Shown here: one piece after another, positions 6,437 to 10,015 of the stretch
Layout of the letters: every line of letters starts with the position of its first letter
Position numbering within the stretch: the first letter of the stretch is position 1
NCBI GenBank assembly: GCA_900555435.1
Contig: USLH01000085.1
Coordinates: forward strand, 1 to 10,015
Direction of reading: 5' to 3'
Length of the DNA: 10,015 nt
Origin: an uncultured Oscillospiraceae bacterium
GTDB lineage: Bacteria; Bacillota; Clostridia; Oscillospirales; Ruminococcaceae
The notes under the pieces: model-generated
The model's input: only the letters and a program-made list of their open reading frames with translations
Database searches by the model: none
What the model was told of the DNA's origin: nothing
Position numbers and translations under genes: made by a program

Positions 6437-6985
6437 TTATTTCCCGAAGTACCGCTTCAGCAGTCCCTCGAACCCGCAGCCGTGCCGGGCTTCGTCCTTG
6501 GCCATCTCATGAACGGTGTCATGAATGGCGTCCAGGTTCAGGGCTTTCGCCTTCTTCGCCAGATCCAGCTTGCCGGCAGTAGCGCCGTTCTCAGCCGCTA
6601 CCCGCAGCTCCAGGTTCTTCTTGGTGGAGTTGGTGACCACTTCACCAAGAAGCTCTGCGAACTTGGCAGCGTGCTCAGCTTCCTCAAAGGCAGCCTGCTG
6701 GTAGAAAGCGCCGATCTCAGGGTAGCCTTCCCGGATGGCCTGACGGGACATGGCAAGGTACATGCCGACTTCGGTGCACTCGCCGGTGAAGTTCATGCGC
6801 AGGCCCTCGAGGATCTCGGGATCCACGTCCTTGGCCACACCCACACGGTGCTCGTCAGCCCAGACCATCTTGCCCTCTTCCTGCACTTCGAACTTGGAGC
6901 CGGGGCAGCCGCACTGGGGGCACTTTTCGGGAGCGGAATCGCCTTCGTAAACATAACCGCAGACGGGACATACGAACTTTTTCAT
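6437..6985 (-). CDS. Reverse rubrerythrin (rubredoxin domain followed by di-iron ferritin-like domain)
   Basis: 182-residue peroxide-reducing protein. Residues 1-35 form a rubredoxin-type FeS4 site with normal spacing (C6-P-V-C9-G and C22-P-Q-C25-G). A four-helix di-iron domain follows, with ligand motifs E69/E72 (GECTEVGMY), E102-x2-H105, E132 and E165-x2-H168 (KDEARHG). In ordinary rubrerythrin the order is di-iron first and rubredoxin last, so this is the 'reverse' form. In clostridia such proteins act as NADH-dependent peroxidases with rubredoxin and its reductase, and they are strongly induced by oxygen. AGGAGG lies 8 bases before the ATG. It is the first gene of an operon with the BFD-like protein and rubredoxin, driven by the promoter at 7068-7096. 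Function is confident; the exact electron donor is inferred. Confidence 0.95.
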   Translation of the reverse strand: MKKFVCPVCGYVYEGDSAPEKCPQCGCPGSKFEVQEEGKMVWADEHRVGVAKDVDPEILEGLRMNFTGECTEVGMYLAMSRQAIREGYPEIGAFYQQAAFEEAEHAAKFAELLGEVVTNSTKKNLELRVAAENGATAGKLDLAKKAKALNLDAIHDTVHEMAKDEARHGCGFEGLLKRYFGK

Positions 6986-7038
6986 TTTTGTTTCCTCCTG
7001 TGACTTTGATTTTATTCGGTCATTTTTTCTTCTTTGGA

Positions 7039-7057
7039 TCCGGGATTGTTTCCCGGA
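7039..7057 (-). other. Hairpin near the 5' end of the reverse rubrerythrin mRNA
   Basis: A 6-bp stem (TCCGGG/CCCGGA) with a 7-base loop lies just inside the expected transcript start (about 7061) and roughly 50 bases before the reverse rubrerythrin start codon. There is no T tract, so it is not a terminator. Hairpins at the very 5' end often protect mRNAs from decay; that role is inference. Confidence 0.5.
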
Positions 7058-7067
7058 CTGTGATTAT

Positions 7068-7096
7068 ATTATACCGGAACAGTAGAGGTTTGTCAA
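7068..7096 (-). promoter_or_regulatory. Sigma-A promoter of the reverse rubrerythrin operon
   Basis: On the minus strand, TTGACA (7096-7091) and TATAAT (7073-7068) are both perfect consensus hexamers separated by exactly 17 bases. Transcription should start near 7061, giving a leader of about 75 bases. A perfect palindrome sits 6 bases upstream of the -35 hexamer. Confidence 0.92.
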
Positions 7097-7102
7097 TAGC
7101 TT

Positions 7103-7121
7103 TTTTAGAAAAATTCTAAAA
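7103..7121. promoter_or_regulatory. Perfect 19-bp palindrome, candidate Fur/PerR-family operator
   Basis: TTTTAGAA-AAA-TTCTAAAA (plus strand) is an exact inverted repeat with 8-bp arms. Its core on the minus strand, TTAGAATTTTTCTAA, resembles the 15-bp Per box (TTATAATnATTATAA), with a few mismatches. It lies between the two divergent promoters, just upstream of the reverse rubrerythrin -35 and 23 bases from the sigma-factor -35. PerR control of reverse rubrerythrin is known in clostridia; assignment to PerR here is inference, as no regulator gene is in the window. Confidence 0.6.
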
Positions 7122-7144
7122 TATTTTCCACATTTTCTCACCGG

Positions 7145-7173
7145 TTGCAGAGGCAGCCGTTTCGTGATACAAT
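7145..7173 (+). promoter_or_regulatory. Sigma-A-like promoter for the ECF sigma factor operon
   Basis: TTGCAG (7145-7150) and TACAAT (7168-7173) are separated by 17 bases, with 4/6 and 5/6 consensus matches. The upstream side is AT-rich. Transcription would start near 7180, leaving a leader of about 160 bases before the sigma-factor ATG. Confidence 0.7.
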
Positions 7174-7179
7174 AGAAAG

Positions 7180-7342
7180 CAGCAAGAGGGCGCCGGGAAC
7201 CGGCTCCTTCGCTTTTCTGGATTACGGCCGAATTTTTCGGCTCCAATAAAAAATTCCGGGACCATGCAACACCCGGGGCCTTTCCGGACACTGTTAAAGT
7301 GAAACCGGTCCGCCCTCCCCGGATCCTTTGTGAGGTGAGAAA
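7180..7342 (+). other. Long GC-rich leader of the ECF sigma factor mRNA
   Basis: This non-coding stretch holds at least two hairpins: GCCGG-GAA-CCGGC (7192-7204) and GCCGAA-TTT-TTCGGC (7227-7241). Several mutually exclusive CCGGG/CCCGG pairings follow at 7256-7290. A 12-codon ORF (7264-7302) has no good ribosome site. No terminator hairpin with a T run is present and I recognise no riboswitch class. It ends in GAGGTGA, 4 bases before the ATG. Confidence 0.4.
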
Positions 7343-7861
7343 ATGGCGGATCTGCGCCAACTGGTTTCCAATGCAAAAAAAGGAGACCGTGATGCGTTTT
7401 CTTCGCTCTATGAAACCGTTTATACGGATCTTTACCGCTTCGCCCTCTATTGCCTGAATAACCCCTCCGACGCCGAAGACGCCGTAAGTGAAACCGTTTT
7501 GGATGCATGGCAGGAGCTGCCCCATCTGCGGCAGGAGGATGCCTTCCGTCCCTGGATCTTCCGGATTCTCTCCGCCAAGTGCAAGCGGAAAATGCGCACC
7601 TACGTCCGCCGGCGGTCGGAGTCCTCTCTGGAGGATGCGGACATCCCCGTGGCGGCGGAATTTGAAAGCGGCGAATCGCTGGAACTGCGCCGGGCCATGG
7701 AGACCCTGAGTGGCGAGGAACGGCTGATCCTGTCGCTGGTCATCGCCGGCGGATACGACTCCGGGGAAGCTGCAAAGCTCCTTCACATGAACCGGAACAC
7801 CCTCCGCTCCAAGCAGAGCCGGGCGCTCTCCAAGCTGAAATCCATCCTGACCGGCGAATGA
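7343..7861 (+). CDS. ECF-type RNA polymerase sigma factor
   Basis: 172-residue sigma-70 family protein with only regions 2 and 4, the ECF layout. Region 2 covers about residues 8-85: AFSSLYETVYTDLYRFAL, then DAEDAVSETVLDAWQ and the promoter-melting/-10 segment FRPWIFRILSAKCKRK. Region 4 covers about 112-168: AMETLSGEERLILSLVIAG, then a helix-turn-helix GEAAKLLHMNRNTLRSKQSRAL that reads the -35 element. A short basic linker (YVRRRSE) joins them. GAGGTGA (7332-7338) is 4 bases from the ATG. The next gene, 58 bases on, encodes a one-TM protein that I take as its anti-sigma factor. The upstream promoter looks sigma-A-like, so basal expression need not depend on itself. Target genes cannot be read from this window. 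Confidence 0.93.
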   Translation: MADLRQLVSNAKKGDRDAFSSLYETVYTDLYRFALYCLNNPSDAEDAVSETVLDAWQELPHLRQEDAFRPWIFRILSAKCKRKMRTYVRRRSESSLEDADIPVAAEFESGESLELRRAMETLSGEERLILSLVIAGGYDSGEAAKLLHMNRNTLRSKQSRALSKLKSILTGE

Positions 7862-7877
7862 CCCCTGAAACACCCCA

Positions 7878-7891
7878 CCGGCATCTGCCGG
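7878..7891 (+). repeat. Small hairpin between the sigma factor and anti-sigma genes
   Basis: CCGGC-ATCT-GCCGG forms a 5-bp stem with a 4-base loop in the 58-base spacer. No T tract follows, so it is not a terminator; it could affect mRNA processing or the relative expression of the two genes. Weak feature. Confidence 0.3.
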
Positions 7892-7919
7892 AATCTATAG
7901 AAAGAAAGGACGGTTGGTC

Positions 7920-8915
7920 ATGCTGCAAATTCCAAACCCCGATGAGGAAGAGTTCCTCGGATCCCTCCGGAAACGGGCCGATTCGCTCACCCCTCCCCCC
8001 TCTCTGTCCCCCGATGCCATCAAGAAGCAGCTGCCGGAACGTCCGAAGATTACCCTGACCCGGCGCCTTGCCCCCTTTGCGGCGGCAGCCGCCTGCCTTG
8101 CCCTGATCCTGACCGGGACTTATGCCCTGAAAAGCCCCGGCATTGCCACCAGGGAGCACACAAACGGTTTCGCCAGTTCCGCTGAAACTGTGGCAATATA
8201 CGACGATAGAGCCTATATGCCTTTTGCCGCCCAGGCGACGGATTATTCCGACATTTATCAGATGGTCACCGAAAACAGCAGCAAAGCAGCATCTTCCAGC
8301 AACGAAAAGCACACGGTCGCCTCCTCCGGAGCGACGGACTCCGACGCTCTCTATACCCTTACGGAAAGCGGCCGGGTGGAGCAGGATGGCACTGTGCTCT
8401 TCACCCCCGAATTCCCCGAAGGCGGCTCCTGGAAGCCGGTTTCCCTTCTTTTATCCGCCGATGGGAGCCGGCTCTGCGTCTTGGGCGAAGGGGCTTTCGA
8501 TTCCGGAACGCCTTCCTCCGCCGCTCTGCTTTACGATCTTTCCGATCCGGCTGCGTCGAAGCTCCTCACATCTTTCGCCCAAACCGGCTCTGCTCCCATG
8601 GCGGCCTTTTCCGACAATACACTGCTCTTTGCCGCCCTCTGGCAGCCGGAAGATCCCGGCGACGGATCCGATCCGGAGGCCTTCGTTCCCGGGACTTTTT
8701 CGGACGGCTTTTATTTCCTTCTCCTCCCCGATCAGGTGGAGGATCTGGGCGGTTCTACCTACCTGACCCTGACGGCTCTGGATCCGAACGGGATGATCCT
8801 TGACAACGTTTCCCTTTACGGGCACTTTGATGCCCTCATTCTGACCGAAAACGGTGCTGAGTGGGACGGCGGTTCCTGCCCCTTTGACCGTTCTGCCTTC
8901 CAGACGGAAAATTGA
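7920..8915 (+). CDS. Single-pass membrane protein, putative anti-sigma factor with a reduced beta-propeller-like outer domain
   Basis: 331 residues. A short acidic cytoplasmic segment (1-47) includes the PPPSLSPDAIKKQL stretch common in proteins encoded beside clostridial ECF sigma factors. It is followed by basic LTRRL, one membrane helix (about 50-70), a Ser/Thr-rich spacer and an outer domain. In that domain, SLLLSADGSRLCVLGEG, LLYDLSDPAASKLLTSFAQTG (split here around residues 203-223) and DNTLLFAALWQ resemble repeat units of the secreted beta-propeller domain often fused to such proteins. The outer part is too short for a full propeller. There is no recognisable zinc-binding anti-sigma motif (HxxxCxxC). 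The start has AAAGGA 9 bases ahead; TTG 7914 is also in frame. Anti-sigma function is inferred from position and topology. Confidence 0.75.
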   Translation: MLQIPNPDEEEFLGSLRKRADSLTPPPSLSPDAIKKQLPERPKITLTRRLAPFAAAAACLALILTGTYALKSPGIATREHTNGFASSAETVAIYDDRAYMPFAAQATDYSDIYQMVTENSSKAASSSNEKHTVASSGATDSDALYTLTESGRVEQDGTVLFTPEFPEGGSWKPVSLLLSADGSRLCVLGEGAFDSGTPSSAALLYDLSDPAASKLLTSFAQTGSAPMAAFSDNTLLFAALWQPEDPGDGSDPEAFVPGTFSDGFYFLLLPDQVEDLGGSTYLTLTALDPNGMILDNVSLYGHFDALILTENGAEWDGGSCPFDRSAFQTEN

Positions 8916-8948
8916 CCGTGCCAAAAACAATCGCGAAAGGAGCTTTTT

Positions 8949-9662
8949 ATGCGGAAATCTTCCCTTTTTGTCCTTTTTCTTGCCCTTTTGATGTCCTTTT
9001 TGTTCCTGAATTCCTGCGACAATCTGGCGACGACCCTTCCCATGACCAAGGACGAGCACCCCATTTCTGATTCCGCCCCGGAGAGTACCGGTGAAGGCCG
9101 GGTCGTTTCCGTTTCCGAAAACGGAGAGCTTTTGCTGGCTCTGGATTCCGGAGAGGTTTCCCGCCTGACCCCTTCCGGATCAGGCAGCTGGGCTCCCGGC
9201 ATGAAAGTGATCCTTTTCTCCAACGGCACGCTGGAGGAAGAGCCAAATTCCTTCGACGACCTCTGCGCCCTCTATCTGCAGGTACTGGAGGATCTGTGGG
9301 AGACCGATCCGGGGCTGAACGAAAACCTCACCTATCTGGGGATGGATCTAACGAAGACCAGCCTTTCCGAAAGCGAACAGGCTGCCGTTTCCGAAGAATT
9401 CGCCGTCCGCCATAACGCAAAGCTGATTGCGGGCACCTATTCCGATCTGGTAAACGCCGGCTACATCGACGGGGAGAACCTTGTGTGGGAGGACGGCTGC
9501 CTTTTCACCATCACCGAGACTGAAAAAACCGAAACGAAGGTCTCCTTTAGCGCCGATAAATGGCGGGGCGGGCTTGCCGCCTACTTCTTCACCGACTGTG
9601 AAGCCACCCGCTCCGATGGCTCATGGAAGAGCTATTCCGTGGGTGCTGAAGCCATTTCCTGA
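8949..9662 (+). CDS. Conserved lipoprotein of unknown function
   Basis: 237 residues. A signal peptide with basic MRK, a long hydrophobic core and a lipobox (L20-N-S-C23) predicts lipidation at C23 and anchoring to the outer face of the membrane. After a Ser/Glu-rich linker comes a small beta-rich segment (GRVVSVSENGELLLALDSG). A larger C-terminal module (about 100-237) follows, with LEDLWETDPGLNENLTYLG, LIAGTYSDLVNAGYI, VWEDGCLFTI and KWRGGLAAYFFTDCEA as its most distinctive parts. From memory, this C-terminal pattern recurs in uncharacterised clostridial membrane-associated proteins, but I cannot verify that here and assign no function. AAAGGAG lies 7 bases before the ATG. The gene is 33 bases after the anti-sigma gene with no terminator between, so it is probably part of the same signalling operon. 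Confidence 0.85.
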   Translation: MRKSSLFVLFLALLMSFLFLNSCDNLATTLPMTKDEHPISDSAPESTGEGRVVSVSENGELLLALDSGEVSRLTPSGSGSWAPGMKVILFSNGTLEEEPNSFDDLCALYLQVLEDLWETDPGLNENLTYLGMDLTKTSLSESEQAAVSEEFAVRHNAKLIAGTYSDLVNAGYIDGENLVWEDGCLFTITETEKTETKVSFSADKWRGGLAAYFFTDCEATRSDGSWKSYSVGAEAIS

Positions 9663-9676
9663 AAGGACTCTTTTTC

Positions 9677-10015
9677 ATGAACGAACTCCGCATCCGCCCG
9701 GCTGAAGCAAAAGATCTCCCGGATCTGGACCGGCTCCTCTATCAGGTTCACAAGGTCCACAGCGACGCCCGTCCCGACCTTTTTAAGCCGGGAGCCAAAA
9801 AATACACCGGCGAGGAGCTGAAAAAGATCCTTGCCGACCCGAACACGCCGGTCTTCATCGCCGAGCTGGACGGACAGGTCAAGGGATACGTCTTCTGCAT
9901 TCACAAGCAGTTTCCGCCGGAAAGCAGCATGATGCCGGTAAAGACCCTTTACATCGACGACCTCTGCGTGGATGAGACTGCCCGGGGTCATCACATCGGC
10001 ACAGCACTTTACGAA
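9677..10015 (+). CDS. GNAT-family N-acetyltransferase (partial, continues beyond the window)
   Basis: 113 N-terminal residues are visible and the frame is still open at the last base. It starts MNELRIRPAEAKDLPDLDRL, a typical GNAT opening. A central strand FIAELDGQVKGYVF and the YIDDLCVDETARGHHIGTALYE segment (split here from about residue 92) follow. In that segment, R-G-x-x-I-G-T is the acetyl-CoA pyrophosphate-binding motif A. The substrate is unknown; it is not the same subfamily as the GNAT at 5007-5419. GAAAGGA (9661-9667) overlaps the end of the lipoprotein gene and lies 9 bases before the ATG, so co-transcription with the ECF unit is likely. The link may be only positional. Confidence 0.92.
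   Translation, partial: MNELRIRPAEAKDLPDLDRLLYQVHKVHSDARPDLFKPGAKKYTGEELKKILADPNTPVFIAELDGQVKGYVFCIHKQFPPESSMMPVKTLYIDDLCVDETARGHHIGTALYE

Noticed and set aside
6389..7003. Plus-strand open frame of 204 codons across reverse rubrerythrin
   Set aside because: Antisense to a well-supported gene with all di-iron and rubredoxin motifs, and the translation has no recognisable family features.
7196..7230. GGAACC as an ECF-type -35 element for autoregulation of the sigma gene
   Set aside because: The hexamer is the loop and arm of a GCCGG-GAA-CCGGC hairpin, and no convincing ECF -10 element follows at 16-17 bases.
7064..7873. Minus-strand open frame of 269 codons across the sigma-factor gene and its promoters
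   Set aside because: It is antisense to a clear ECF sigma factor and runs through two promoters and a palindrome.

Overview
This looks like chromosomal DNA of a moderately GC-rich anaerobic Firmicute, most likely a clostridium of the Oscillospirales type. Three things point there: strong C/G preference at third codon positions, canonical AGGAGG-type ribosome binding sites, and an oxygen/peroxide defence operon built on reverse rubrerythrin and rubredoxin. The order PBP - minD - mgsA - hisS - aspS also fits that group. The taxonomic call is inference from gene content, not from a marker gene comparison.

Layout. (1) Positions 1-4944, plus strand: the 3' end of a class B penicillin-binding protein, a MinD-type ATPase, methylglyoxal synthase, histidyl-tRNA synthetase, a terminator, then aspartyl-tRNA synthetase and a second terminator. 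No minC or minE lies beside minD, and the MinD itself ends before the usual membrane-binding helix. (2) Positions 5007-5852 are a scarred segment. A minus-strand GNAT acetyltransferase appears frameshifted within its first 15 codons. Behind it are the 3' remnant of a minus-strand gene and the 3' remnant of a plus-strand gene with its own terminator. The two remnants meet where their 5' halves should be. (3) Positions 5942-7121, minus strand: an operon of reverse rubrerythrin, a BFD-type [2Fe-2S] protein and a rubredoxin. It has a near-perfect sigma-A promoter, a Fur/PerR-like palindrome upstream and a strong terminator at the end. (4) Positions 7145-10015, plus strand: a divergently transcribed unit of an ECF sigma factor, a one-TM putative anti-sigma protein, a lipoprotein and a GNAT acetyltransferase that runs off the window.

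How the parts work together. The first block couples cell-shape/division functions, a glycolytic bypass and tRNA charging. The third block is a small electron chain that probably reduces peroxide at the rubrerythrin di-iron site. The fourth block is an envelope-signalling unit: the TM protein probably holds the sigma factor, and the lipoprotein and TM protein share the outer face of the membrane. A 19-bp perfect palindrome sits between the two divergent promoters and could control either or both units.

I see no rRNA, tRNA, CRISPR array, insertion sequence or phage gene, and no clear undescribed defence or mobile system. The points most worth checking are the reduced MinD, the C-x-C rubredoxin, the shared palindrome, the compact ECF/anti-sigma/lipoprotein unit, and the remnant junction near 5541.
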